Numbered from the stretch's first letter, positions 1 to 9,604 are shown. The stretch: DNA of 22,500 nucleotides from Symbiodinium natans (GCA_905221605.1 CAJNDS010000979.1:1-22500), one strand, 5' to 3'. The notes: generated by a model not told the origin, from the letters alone. Program-made: numbers and translations.

Positions 1-200
1 TTAGGGTGTTGTGTTTTGGGGTTTGGGGTTTAGGGCCTAGGGGGGCCTTAGGGTTTACGGGGTTAGATGTTCTTTTGGCTTAGGGGTTTAGAGTGTAGCG
101 TTTTAGGGTTTAGGGCTTTAGGGTTGTATCGTTTTTAGGGTGTATGGTTTGAGGGTTTCAGGGCTTTAGAGTTTTCGGGTTTCGGGTTGTAGGGCGTATG
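1..200 (+). repeat. Degenerate TTTAGGG array
   Basis: GGTTTAGGG-like units carry many substitutions and spacers. It is much more decayed than the perfect arrays further in. Confidence 0.8.
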
Positions 201-640
201 TTCTCACATTGACTGACTCAGGTCCTTGCAGGGTCTCAGGGTTTAGTGTCTTGGGGTTGAGGGTTTCGCGAAATGTACCTCATCAGAATCCACTGTCGGC
301 CAGACTCTGGGCCTTTGCCAGGACGCGACTAAGTCGCTCCTCCGGTGCTCATCAGAGGGAACTCAAGGCAGTCGTCCTCCGACGCCGCAGAAGGTCGGGA
401 TGGCCATCTCCAGCCTTCAAATCAGCTCGTAGCCCTTTCGGTGGATGAAACAATCCGGCCAGGCTTGTTCGATGTTGGTCAAGCCGAAGACCCTACCCAA
501 GCCGGGCAGAAAAAAACTAAGCCCGAAACCCTAAACAGTCGGGAGGAGTCGCGGGGTTCTCCTATAGAGACAAGACTAGCCTCCTCTATACTACCCCCCT
601 CCCCCTAGGTTCCCCCCAGCCCCCAATAGCCTTCAGTATG
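201..640. other. Non-repeat island, possible exon
   Basis: GC-rich unique sequence. The plus frame from about 372 to 530 is open and reads DGHLQPSNQLVALSVDE and on to GQAEDPTQAG, which is exon-like, but no family is recognised and no splice partner found. Confidence 0.2.
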
Positions 641-659
641 GGGGTTGGGTTAGGATTTA

Positions 660-1620
660 GAGCTTAGGGTTTAGGGTTTAGGGTTTAGAGCTCTACGTTA
701 CCCCAGCCCGTTCTGCCCGGAAACAACCTTAATTAGGCTTAATTATCCCGAAATAGCCTTGATTATGGGGGAGAGGGGGGCCCATGATTATGTTACAAAG
801 AAAGAGCCAATTAACAATCAGAATCCTCGAAAACTTAGCATGGGGCAGACCCTACACCCCAAAGCCCCGAAATATGTCATATGAGAGATGCAAACGGGGT
901 ACCTTGTCAAGGAGGCCCTAAACCCTAAACCCTACCAACCCTAAACCCTATAAACCCCAAACCCCAAACCCCAAACCCGAGAAAACCCTAAACCCTAAAC
1001 CCTAAACCCTAAACCCCAGACCTGAAACCCTAAACCCGAAACCCTAAACCCTAAACCCGAAACCCTAAACCCTAAACCCCAGACCCTAAACCCTAAACCC
1101 TAAACCCTAAACCCTAAACCCTAAACCCTAAACCCTAAACCCTAAACCCTAAACCCTAAACCCTAAACCCTAAACCCTAAACCCTAGTTTAGTTGGAGGC
1201 TGGGCGGCTCCTGCTCTTCGAGGTTTTCGGGTTTAGGGCTTTAGGCCTCAGGGCTTCGAACTTGGGGTTATAAGCGCCTTCGTCCCCCAAGAGCGGGGTT
1301 TAGGGTTTAGGGTTTAGGGTTTAGGGTTTAGGGTTTAGGGTTTAGGGTTTAGGGTTTAGGGTGTAGGGTTTAGGGTTTAGGGTTTAGGGTTTAGGGGTCC
1401 TGTAGCGACGAAGTGCGCTCGGTGCACCCTGGCGTGCGTTTCATGCGAACCGTGAACAACAGGGTTTAGAGTTTAGGGTTTAGGGCTTAGGGCTTAGGGT
1501 TTAGGGTCTGGGGTCTAGGGTTTACGGTTTAGGGTCTGAAGCTAGCGGGGAGGCTGGGTGGTTAGGGGTTGAGGACCTAGGGGGTAGGGGTTTAGGATTT
1601 GGGGCTAGGGCTTAGGATTT
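660..1620. repeat. Telomere-like arrays in both orientations
   Basis: TTTAGGG lies at 665-690 and CCCTAAA at 918-1185 (about 15 perfect units from 1083). TTTAGGG resumes at 1299-1394 and is degenerate from 1464 to 1620. Unique spacers at 690-915, 1186-1298 and 1395-1463 show nothing recognisable. Confidence 0.9.
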
Positions 1621-1709
1621 GAGAGCACTTCATTCTTTGGGATTGCCGAGTTTTGTGAAGAGTTGTGTGGGGTTTGGTGGTTGCGGGTCGCACACGTTCA
1701 GGGTTATAC

Positions 1710-1822
1710 CTTGGTAGCCCAGTAGCCACCTTAAAATAACGTACTTTCTTTGGTTGGTTACGTACTTTCTACGGGAACCCAGAACCAACAAAATGGATAA
1801 AGGGCACCAATGGGCTGCCAAG
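1710..1822. mobile_element. Free-standing family B introner/MITE-like element
   Basis: 113 bp starts CTTGGTAGCCCA and ends TGGGCTGCCAAG, inverted ends pairing at 11 of 12 positions. It is flanked by ATAC (1706-1709) and GTAC (1823-1826). The ends are those of GH1 introns 6 and 7. The interior GGTTGGTTAC ... GGGCACCA recurs at 3938-4020 and 7729-7810. No coding capacity. Confidence 0.75.
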
Positions 1823-1908
1823 GTACCCTACGTGCCTTTTCAAGCTCTTCCTGGGGCTCTTTCTACCTACAGTTCAGTAGTAGCAACCCTTAATCCGAAG
1901 GCAGTAAC

Positions 1909-2008
1909 TCGGGATGTTCCCCCTTTCCTAACAGTCCTTAACAGGGATACAAGTACCCCCTATGATAGTCCCTATTCAGGACAGTTAGTATAGGGGTGAA
2001 CATCCCAA
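1909..2008. mobile_element. Family C inverted-repeat element (GGGATGTTCCCCC)
   Basis: The ends GGGATGTTCCCCCT and a CATCCC-bearing mirror pair, with inner CTAACAGTCC ... GGACAGTTAG. The same structure recurs at 4085-4267, 14514-14596 and 15599-15677. About 100 bp, no ORF of its own. Confidence 0.7.
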
Positions 2009-2059
2009 GTAAGAACCCATAAAGCTGTCGGGAAAGAGGGTTGCAGGTTGGGCCAGATG

Positions 2060-2208
2060 GGGTTTAGGGTTTAGGGTTTAGGGTTTAGGGTGTAGGGTTT
2101 AGGGTTTAGGGTTTAGGGTTTAGGGTTTAGGGTTTAGGGTTTAGGGTTTAGGGTTTAGGGTTTAGGGTTTAGGGTTTAGGGTTTAGGGTTTAGGGTTTAG
2201 GGTTTAGG
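2060..2208 (+). repeat. TTTAGGG array, about 21 units
   Basis: The array is almost perfect, with one GTGTAGGG variant unit near the start. Confidence 0.95.
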
Positions 2209-2293
2209 CAACGCATCCAACCCACTTTTGCTCTCGCCTCCTTGCTCGAGACCAGCCGCGCTCCTCCAAGAGCTCCCGCCTAACACCTTGAAA

Positions 2294-2396
2294 TGGGTGC
2301 TTGTCAAAATTATGATCCCTTTTGGGGTACCCTAAATGTTAGGTGCCGTATTATAATAGGGGTCCAAAAAGGGACCAGAATTTTGACAACCACCCA
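2294..2396. mobile_element. Long hairpin element (TGGGTG...TTGTCAAAATT)
   Basis: The two ends pair over about 40 bp: TGGGTGCTTGTCAAAATT at the left and its near-complement AATTTTGACAACCACCCA at the right, continuing through the CCCTTTT-type blocks. The loop is about 20 bp. It is a MITE-like hairpin of a family distinct from the others here. Confidence 0.7.
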
Positions 2397-2682
2397 AATA
2401 GACCCAATAGTAACTTAGGAACAAGCAAGGGCACGTTTCCTCTGAGATGTTAAGGGAACCAAAGACACTAAAAAAAAAAAAGTGGAGAAGGGCCTACTCT
2501 GGGTCCTAGCCGCAAACCCTGAACCCGTAACCCTAAAAACAGGGAATATCGGTCTACTTTGGGTGCTAGAAACCATCAGCAGAATCCAAAAAGTTGAGTT
2601 GCGGCTGAGTGCCAGCAACTGTGACGCGCGGAGTCAAGCCCCCATCGCCTGAAAACAGAACCCTCTACTCCCGAGCCTGCGG

Positions 2683-2784
2683 GTTTAGGGTTTAGGGTTT
2701 CGGGCTCAGGGTCTCTAACCCTAAACCCTAAACCCTAAACCCTCAACCCTAAACCCTAAACCCTAACCCTAAACCCTAAACCCG
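2683..2784. repeat. Head-to-head TTTAGGG / CCCTAAA junction
   Basis: A few TTTAGGG units run into about nine CCCTAAA units with only about 20 bp between, so the two arms could fold back on each other. The flanking stretch 2397-2682 shows nothing recognisable. Confidence 0.85.
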
Positions 2785-3187
2785 ACGGTTCAGATAGGAT
2801 ACCAAATTCCCCCATTCACTACCAAGAACTCATAATCAGGATATTACCTGTATCGTAGGGTAGCTACATGGTCCCTTAAGATGGACCCTACACTGGGGAA
2901 GCCTTATGTACCCCTTTTATACCCTACATAACCCCAAGGGCCCACACCTCAGAACCCTTTAACGAAGGTAAGGCATCATGTATGTCACTTCCCCTAAACC
3001 CTAAACCCTAATTAAACCCTAAACACCCCAAACCCGAAACCCTAAACCCCAAAACCCTGGTAAAAATCAAGCTTTCGGGTTCTTGCGGCCGGAAAGCCTC
3101 AGGCGACGAGGCGGCAGTCGTGCCCGAGGCCGCTTTTCGGCCCACGGCGCACAACGCAACACAAAGGCTATTCCCGAAACCCTAAGC
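2785..3187. other. Unique spacer with short CCCTAAA run
   Basis: 2785-2990 is AT-moderate unique sequence with no gene seen. CCCTAAA units lie at 2993-3060. The GC-rich island 3068-3175 is open in one plus frame but unassigned. Confidence 0.4.
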
Positions 3188-3345
3188 TTGGGTTTCGGGT
3201 TTAGGGTTTAGGGTTTAGGGTTTTGCGTTTTGGGTTTTGGGTTTTGGGTTTTGGGTTTAGGGTACCTGCTTAAGGGTTTAGGGTTTAGGGTTTAGGGTTT
3301 AGGGTTTAGGGTTTAGGGCTTAGGGCTTAGGGTTTAAGGCTCGGG
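3188..3345 (+). repeat. TTTAGGG array with TTTTGGG block
   Basis: Starts as TTTAGGG, passes through four or five TTTTGGG units at about 3222-3258, then returns to TTTAGGG and GGGCTTA units. Confidence 0.9.
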
Positions 3346-3353
3346 TTGAGGGT

Positions 3354-3384
3354 GGACTGCTAGTATAAGGCGAAACATCCCAAG
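3354..3384. mobile_element. Family C half element
   Basis: Only the right arm (ACTGCTAGTATAAGGCGAAA then CATCCCAAG) is present next to the end of a TTTAGGG array. Confidence 0.5.
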
Positions 3385-3389
3385 CTATT

Positions 3390-3716
3390 CCCTAAACCCT
3401 AAACCCTGAAATCCATCGTCTGCCGACGCGGCGCGGCTTACCTGAGGCGTCTGCGCTTGCTGCGCCCTAAGCCCCTAAAAACTGTGAACATGTTCTGAAG
3501 CCCACAGGTCAACGTCCCTCAATTTTTGGCCCTCTATAGGGGACTCATCACCTAACAGTCATACGAGGGTTTACGAAAATGAGGGACCCCGAGTATAGAC
3601 CCAAATAGTAGGATTCTCATAAGGTACCCCTATTTTTGAAAACCCCCATATAAGAGCAGGAACCGCCAAAAACGACCATCGGTTGGAAGAGCATTGAAAC
3701 CCTGTTTTAACCCAAA
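3390..3716. other. Unique spacer
   Basis: A small GC-rich, exon-like island lies at 3408-3470 and unique sequence follows. GTCCCTCAATTTTT near 3515 and AAAATGAGGGACC near 3577 form a weak inverted pair. No gene is supported. Confidence 0.3.
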
Positions 3717-3906
3717 AACCCTACGCCCTAAACCCTAAACCCTAAACCCTAAACCCTATATAGAGCCTACAGCCCTGCGGCCTTGATGTTCGCCTTAGAC
3801 CCCCCCTAAACCCTAAACCCTAAACCCTGAACCCTGAACCCTGAACCCTGAACCCTGAACCCTGAACCCTGAACCCTGACCCTGAACCCTGAACCCTAAA
3901 CCCTGG
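3717..3906 (-). repeat. CCCTAAA array with CCCTGAA block
   Basis: CCCTAAA units at 3717-3758 and from 3807 are followed by about nine homogenised CCCTGAA units (3827-3895). Confidence 0.9.
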
Positions 3907-3937
3907 TCATGCGGCCAGCTGTACCTGCGCGCCACGA

Positions 3938-4020
3938 CTTGATGGCCGAGTGGTACCCCTTTCCCTTTTGTTGGTCCAAGGTTCCCTTTTGAAGTAACCA
4001 ACCCCCAAAAGGGTATCCTT
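3938..4020 (-). mobile_element. Diverged family B element
   Basis: On the minus strand this reads GGTTGGTTACTT, then a CAACAAAA-like block, GGTACCACT and an end GGCCATCAAG. It is colinear with the copies at 1710-1822 and 7729-7810. The outer ends have decayed. Confidence 0.55.
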
Positions 4021-4084
4021 ATCATAATATGGTTGCTGGGCTAGCAAGGCGAAAGCCTATGAACACAGAGTTGCTAGCCTTATT

Positions 4085-4267
4085 TTGGAATGTTCCCCCT
4101 TATACTAACAGTCCTTAACCGGGGCTATAGTACCCCCTTTCATAATCCCGAATAAGGAGCTGCTAGTGTAAGGGGGAACATCTGATGTCCCCCTCTTATA
4201 CTAGCAGTCCTTAACAGGGATTATCATACCCTATTAAGGACTGTTAGTATAGGGGGGAAGATCCCAA
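4085..4267. mobile_element. Two family C elements side by side
   Basis: The first copy runs about 4085-4182 and ends GGGGGAACATC; the second starts at once with GATGTCCCCCTCTTATACTA and ends ATCCCAA at 4267. Both have inner CTTATACTARCAGTCCTTAA and mirrored CTGTTAGTATA or CTGCTAGTGTA arms. Confidence 0.75.
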
Positions 4268-4349
4268 GCTACTTAAACTGACTGACAGCTGCACATCAAC
4301 TGCAGTTTTCTGATCACGAAGCCGGAAGTTTCTTTGTCCATGCAGGAAC

Positions 4350-4351
<2 letters not shown>

Positions 4352-4423
<72 letters not shown>
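4352..4423. repeat. (AGT)24 microsatellite
   Basis: Seventy-two bases of perfect AGT, 24 units, in otherwise unique sequence (4268-4686). The repeat creates spurious poly-Leu, poly-Tyr and poly-Thr frames on the minus strand. No gene is supported around it. Confidence 0.97.
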
Positions 4424-4424
<1 letters not shown>

Positions 4425-4823
4425 CTGTCGCAGAAATGAAGGGAAGGCAAAGGGTTCGGATACTGGGGTCTGGGTGAAAGTCTTGTGCCGCTGAAACATA
4501 CATGGCGTCACCACGTGCCCCCTTCCGACGCAAGAGCGGGACTTAGGGGTTGTGCGACCAAGATCTTGCACGCCCGACCATGACACCGGCTACACTTATT
4601 TTTATGGTCTGCCTATATTCGTACATACTTGGGCCCTAAAGCCCACTAATTATACCGGAAACCCTCTAAGGCCCAAGTGTATACTCTAAACCCTAAACCC
4701 TGAACCCCAAACCCAAAACTATATACTATGTACACTGACCCTTCGGGAATTAGGGTCTCAGGGAGTCTAAAGGTAGTTACATGATAGGGTATATAAGGGG
4801 TCCCTTTTAAGGGAACCATGTCA

Positions 4824-4948
4824 CCCTAAACCCTAAACCCTAAACCCTAAACCCTAAACCCTAAACCCTAAACCCTAAACCCTAAACCCTAAACCCTAAA
4901 CCCTAAACCCTAAACCCTAAACCCTAAACCCTAAACCCTGAACCCTAA
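4824..4948 (-). repeat. CCCTAAA array, about 17 units
   Basis: Near-perfect array ending in one CCCTGAA unit. It faces the TTTAGGG array at 5042-5150 across a 93-bp GC-rich island (4949-5041) that is open in more than one frame on the minus strand. Confidence 0.95.
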
Positions 4949-5040
4949 GCGGGAGAGCTTGTAGGGTTGATGATCTCTTGCCGCCGAGGGCGCGCGGTTT
5001 GGAGGCGACGAAGCTCGGCAAGGAGCCGGCCCTGGCGTTG

Positions 5041-5150
5041 TTTAGGGTTTAGGGCTTAGGGTTTAGGGTCTAGGGTCTAGGGTCTAGGGTTTAGGGTTTA
5101 GGGTTTAGGGTTTAGGGTTTAGGGTTTAGGGTTTAGGGTTTATGGTTTGT
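5041..5150 (+). repeat. TTTAGGG array
   Basis: About 15 units including a short block of TCTAGGG variants. Confidence 0.93.
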
Positions 5151-5940
5151 GAGCGGTGGTTGTTGTGCCTTGAAACAAAGCCCCCATGAAAAAAGAGAAC
5201 TGCTTTTTGATTCATGTATCATGGGTTCAAGAGCGAAAATCTTCTGGCGGCCCGCAGGCTTCCGCGCACCTTCTCCGAAAAGACATTTGGGCCACCCTAA
5301 GCCCTGAACCCTAAACCCTGAACCCTAAACCCTTGCGCGCCCTTGGTCTTTTTTGATGTTTGCTTCCGCGGGGCTTCCGCGAGAGGGGGGGGAGTAGTCT
5401 TGTCAATCTTGCTCTGGGTTGGTCCTACTGCCTTCGAGTCTGCTGCTTGCAAGATTCTATTTGGGGCAAGGGGCCAAAGCAGAGGCAGTCCCAACTATGG
5501 AGTACTATTCCAGGTTGCGGATGAAGGATTTGAGGTTTTGTAGGCTTGAAGGATTTCGGATTTTCTGGAGCTGTTCACTGACCCACATGCGGAGTCCTGA
5601 TTTCTCAGACTTCAATATACTGCATCAGACATGTTGAACAGTCCGCTTTGCGTTTTTCTCCATCACCGCAAAAAAGGGGGCTCAGCCAGTGTTTGGGGTT
5701 TACGGTATGGGTACCTTATATGTACTTACAAGGGACTCTGGAAACAAAGCGTATAACGCAAGCTACGCACTTCAAGCTGTACCCGATGGCAGACCAACCC
5801 GAAATCTAGACATCGGAAAAATGCTCGTCCCAAAAAGCACCGAGAGCCCCCAAAACCTAAAACCCCACCACCCCTGCCACCCCCCCCCCCCCAAAAAAAA
5901 AAAAAACAAAACCAACCCCCACCCACACCCTGGACATGAT
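5151..5940. other. Unique stretch without a recognised gene
   Basis: Mostly unique sequence with a short CCCTAAA/CCCTGAA run at 5298-5333 and a C12/A14 homopolymer pair at 5880-5906. Open frames here are short and contain no recognisable motif. Confidence 0.4.
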
Positions 5941-5959
5941 GACTCAAACCGACTATAAA

Positions 5960-6170
5960 CCCCTGAAATGCGAACTATAAACCCTCAACCCTAGAAACCC
6001 TATAAACCGCACAAACCCTAAACCCTCAACCCTATAAACCCTATACACCGTACAAACCCTCTTTCAACCCTCAACCCTATAAACCCTATAAACCGTACAA
6101 ACCCTAAACCTTCAACCCTATAAACCCTAAACCCTAAACCCTAAACCCTAAACCCTAAACCCTAAACCCT
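5960..6170 (-). repeat. CCCTATAAA / CCCTAAA array
   Basis: A 9-base variant (CCCTATAAA) mixes with AACCGTACA and CCCTCAA units before passing into perfect CCCTAAA from about 6118. Confidence 0.88.
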
Positions 6171-6237
6171 CCACAATCTTTGAGCCTCGTCGGCGGTCAA
6201 AGGCGCTACGAGCTCACTCGGGCCTGGGAATGAGGAT

Positions 6238-6500
6238 GGGTTTAGGGTTTAGGGTTCAGGGCTCAGGGTTCAGGGCTTAGGGCTTAGGGTTTAGGGTTTA
6301 GGGTTTAGGGTTTAGGGTTAGGGTTGAGGGTTTAGGGTTTAGGGTTTAGGGCTTAGGGCTTAGGGCTTAGGGCTTAGGGCTTAGGGCTTAGGGCTTAGGG
6401 CTTAGGGCTTAGGGCTTAGGGCTTAGGGCTTAGGGCTTAGGGCTTAGGGCTTAGGGTTTAGGGTTTAGGGTTTAGGGTTTAGGGTTTAGGGTTTAGGGTA
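6238..6500 (+). repeat. TTTAGGG array with homogeneous CTTAGGG block
   Basis: About 14 consecutive CTTAGGG units (6349-6451) are embedded between ordinary TTTAGGG units, showing local homogenisation of a variant. Confidence 0.93.
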
Positions 6501-6743
6501 TCCCGCCCCCTCCTCCCCTAAACCCTAGACCCCTACCTTCTCCCAGGCTTGCTCACGCCGTTGTTCGGGCACTTCCACCTAGCCCTTAGGGTTTAGGGTT
6601 CAGGGGTTTAGGGTTTAGGGTTTAAGGGGTATAAGGGCTTAGTATTTCAACAATGAGACGGGTCGCACCCTTCAAACCCCGCGAAAAGGCATGAGCAAAC
6701 CAAACCCTGAACTTCGAAAAGCCTCAAGCCCCAAAAGCTTACA

Positions 6744-7094
6744 CAACCCTAAACCCTAAAACCCTAAAACCCTAAAACCCTAAAACCCTAAAACCCTAGA
6801 ACCCTAAAACCCTAAAACCCTAAAACCCTAAAACCCTAAAACCCTAAAACCCTAAAACCCTAAAACCCTAAAATCCTAAAACCCTAAAACCCTAAAACCC
6901 TAAAACCCTAAAACCCTAAACTCTAAACCCTAAAACCCTAAACCCTAAAACCCTAAAACCCTAAAACCCTAAAACCCTCAAACCCTAAAACCCTAAAACC
7001 CTAAAACCCTAAGACCCTAAAACCCTAAAACCCTAAAACCCTAAACCCTAAAACCCTAAAACCCTAAAACCCTAAACCTTAAACCCTAAACCCC
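6744..7094 (-). repeat. CCCTAAAA (TTTTAGGG) array, about 40 units
   Basis: An 8-base unit is dominant over about 350 bp, with scattered 7-base units. TTTTAGGG is the known telomere unit of Chlamydomonas, but here it is a local block among 7-base arrays. Confidence 0.93.
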
Positions 7095-7199
7095 AACGAC
7101 CGGCAAGCGCTACAGGACTCCATAAGCCGAACCCTGAACTTCGAGCCTAACGTGGCCCCAGACGACCCAAAGTCCAACCTTGATCCCAGAGTAGCCTGG

Positions 7200-7500
7200 G
7201 AACTTTAGGGTTTAGGGTTTAAGGTTTAGGGTTTAGGGTTTAGGGTTTAGGAGGGTACAACTTTTTGTTCAGAGGTGCTGATGATTACGCGCAAAAAGCT
7301 AACCCCCCGAAGACAAAAGGCACAAAGGCCCACTTCGGGTCACCAAAACCCTACACCCCAAACGATGGATCAGGATGTGGTGCTCTTGAGGCCGGAGGTA
7401 TCGCTGGAGCCGAACTTGTAGCCCGCGCGCAGCATGTAGGCGCGGCAGGAAGGATCCTCTTGAAAGGGTTTAGGGATTGGGGTTTAGGGTTTAGGGTTTG
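7200..7500. other. Short TTTAGGG runs around an exon-like island
   Basis: TTTAGGG units occur at 7205-7252 and 7467-7499. Between them the minus frame 7373-7459 reads CRAYMLRAGYKFGSSDTSG before a TGA, with codons ending mainly in C or G. It looks like an exon, but I do not recognise the protein and another minus frame is open too. Confidence 0.3.
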
Positions 7501-7728
7501 CTATGAAACCATGAAAGATCAAAAAGTAGTTTCAAAAAAAGGCCTGCAACGCAAATGCCCGTAAGCCCCGAAAACCACTTATGCGCGAATAAACCCTGCA
7601 AGCCCTGTAAACTCTGTAATTCCTGTATACCATAATACCATAAACCTTAAACCACAATACCTGGGCCCAATAGACCCCTACAGAACCCTATACTTGGTAC
7701 CCAGGAACCATATGTTAAATTTTAACAA

Positions 7729-7810
7729 GGGCACCCTTGTTGGGGTTGGTTACTTTATAAGGGAGCCTCGGACTAACAAAAAGGGAAAAGGGCACCACTG
7801 GGCTGCCAAG
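7729..7810 (+). mobile_element. Partial family B element
   Basis: The body GGTTGGTTACTTTATAAGGG, then CTAACAAAAAGGG, GGGCACCACT and the intact end GGGCTGCCAAG are present. The left terminal repeat is missing or replaced, so this copy is probably truncated. Confidence 0.6.
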
Positions 7811-7834
7811 CCTGCACACTCTACAATGTAGAAA

Positions 7835-8100
7835 CCCTAAAGAACCCTAAGCCCTAAACCCTAAACCCTAAACCCTAAACCGTAAACCCTAAACCCTAAA
7901 CCCTACACCCCAAACCCTAAACCCTGAACCCTAAACCCAAACCCTTTAGGCCCTATAAACCCGAAGAAAAACCGAAGCCACACCCTCCCTGGGTCGTCCG
8001 AAACCCTCAGCCCTAAACCCTAAACCCCTAAACCCTAAACCCTACACGCTAAACCCTAAACCCTAAACCCTAAACCCCTAAACCCTAAACCCTCAACCCA
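7835..8100 (-). repeat. CCCTAAA arrays
   Basis: Runs at 7845-7945 and 8005-8100 with CCCTACA and CCCCTAAA variants, separated by about 60 bp of unique sequence. Confidence 0.9.
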
Positions 8101-8125
8101 CAAATCCCACCTACAGGATTCTGGA

Positions 8126-8204
8126 GGGCAGTCCGACTCTAGCTACCCTAAACCCTAAACCCCAAACCCTAAACCCTAAACCCTCGGGCAGTCCGACTCT
8201 AGCT
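8126..8204. repeat. 19-bp direct repeat flanking a CCCTAAA insert
   Basis: GGGCAGTCCGACTCTAGCT occurs exactly at 8126-8144 and 8186-8204, with only a CCCTAAA-type array between. The arrangement looks like a target duplication around a telomere-repeat insert. Confidence 0.85.
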
Positions 8205-8262
8205 CCCAGAGCTGCGCGGCCGACATCTCCGTCGGCCAGCGGGGGGTCTCCTGGAAGTAGGG
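8186..8262 (-). other. Exon-like island beside the 19-bp repeat
   Basis: The minus frame reads FQETPRWPTEMSAAQLWEL and on to ESDCP, and the same frame resumes after the telomere-like insert from the second repeat copy (LESDCPPESC). The plus strand also has an open frame, so the strand is not settled. Confidence 0.28.
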
Positions 8263-8400
8263 CTTATAGGGCTTATAGGGCTTAGGGCTTAGGGCTTAGG
8301 GTTTAGGGTTTAGGGTTTAGGGTTTGGGGTTTAGGGTTTAGGGCTTAGGGCTTTTAGGTTTAGGGTTTAGGGTTGTAGGTCTGGAGGGTTTTGGGTGTTG
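8263..8400 (+). repeat. CTTAGGG / TTTAGGG array
   Basis: Begins with CTTATAGGG and CTTAGGG units and passes into TTTAGGG. Confidence 0.88.
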
Positions 8401-8990
8401 GGCTTGAAGGGCTTCTCAAGGGCTTTGGGTTAAATGCTTAGGCGGTCTTGTGGTGTTTGGGGGCCTTTATTATCATTATGATTACTATTACTATGATTAT
8501 TATGTGAATATTATTTTTCGTACTATTATATTATTCTTTTTTTTTGTTGGGGGGGGGGTGATTCCTTGGGGTCTCCAAGCATAGGGGGTTTAGGCGCTTC
8601 TTTCGAGGCAGCGAAAACCTAAATGCCAAAGCTTAAGCCGCCATAGTTGGTTTTGTTAAGAGACCTGGCCACATCCAAAGCGAACAGCCGTGGCCAGCGG
8701 CAGATCAAGCAGGTTCGTTTGCCAAACCATGTGTGGCTGAATGATGACATCATGACAGGAGGAACTCTCATGACTCCCAATCCCCAAACTCTCTCTCTCT
8801 CTCGCACGGCCATCGGACGAGTTCGCGACCAAGCCGAGCAAGCAGCACAGAGGTTGCGCCGCATCTGTCTCTAGGACTAGCCCGCGACCCCACCGCAAAC
8901 TCACCCTCCGTCAAAGGTAAGCCTATACAAAATAAGCCACGCCTTTGAGAGGTTATGCATGCCTTACCTGAAAAAAGGTCCCTTGACCCC
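8401..8990. other. Unique stretch with ATT-rich tract and exon-like island
   Basis: 8465-8530 is an ATT/ATG-rich tract followed by T and G homopolymers (8535-8557). 8640-8875 is GC-rich and open on both strands (plus: VRLPNHVWLNDDIMTGGTL; minus: FSHTWFGKRTCLICRWPRLF). A CT dinucleotide run sits near 8789-8802. No family recognised. Confidence 0.25.
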
Positions 8991-9460
8991 TAAACCTTAA
9001 ACCCTGAAACTCTTCAACCCTTCAACCCTAAACCCTAAACCCTATACCCGAAACCCTAAACCCCAGAAAGCTGAAGCCTTGTACCCTCAAGCCCTGAACA
9101 GCCATAAAGCATCGTAGGGCTCAAGGCCTCTCTAGGCCTCTGGGCCTCTAGGCCTCTAGGCCTCTAGGGCTCTGGGAGGGCCCTGGGGCTTGGAATTCTC
9201 CACCCCAATGCCGGTGCCTGCAAGAAGCTCGACGGCGCTTGCCTGTGCGGCCGAGAGACAGGACCGTGCACAGAGGCATTCATGTTCATTGTTTGCCATG
9301 GTTTAGGGTTTAGGGTTTAGAGTTTGGGGTTTAGGGTTTAGGGTTTAGGGTTTAGGGAGGGATGAAAAATCCTTAAACCCTACACCATATTGCCCCTGAC
9401 TCCCCTAGCCCACCCTTCTTCAGTGGCCCCAAACCCTAAACCTAAACCCTAAACCCTAGT
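8991..9460. other. Short arrays, GGCCTCTA tandem and GC-rich island
   Basis: CCCTAAA lies at 9005-9065, and a short 8-base GGCCTCTA tandem at 9125-9170. The island at 9190-9300 is open in several frames on both strands. TTTAGGG occurs at 9301-9358 and CCCTAAA at 9430-9458. Confidence 0.35.
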
Positions 9461-9604
9461 CCGATGACAAAAGGCCCTGAACTGAGGTCCTGTGCTATGA
9501 TCCAATGAAGCCATGAGAATCCCCTTGAAGTCTGTGAGAACTTTCCTGGACTCTACAAGACCTCCCCTACTACTTGGGGTTTGAGGTTTAGGGTTTAGGG
9601 TTTG

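Noticed and set aside
1754-1993. Plus-strand frame of 79 codons
   Set aside because: It spans the family B element and part of the family C element, so its length is chance openness of repeats.
4244-4586. Minus-strand frames with poly-Thr, poly-Leu and poly-Tyr
   Set aside because: They are read-throughs of the (AGT)24 microsatellite in three frames, with no protein-like flanks.
6744-7094. CRISPR-like array
   Set aside because: Units are contiguous 7-8-base tandem repeats with no spacers, in a eukaryotic setting.
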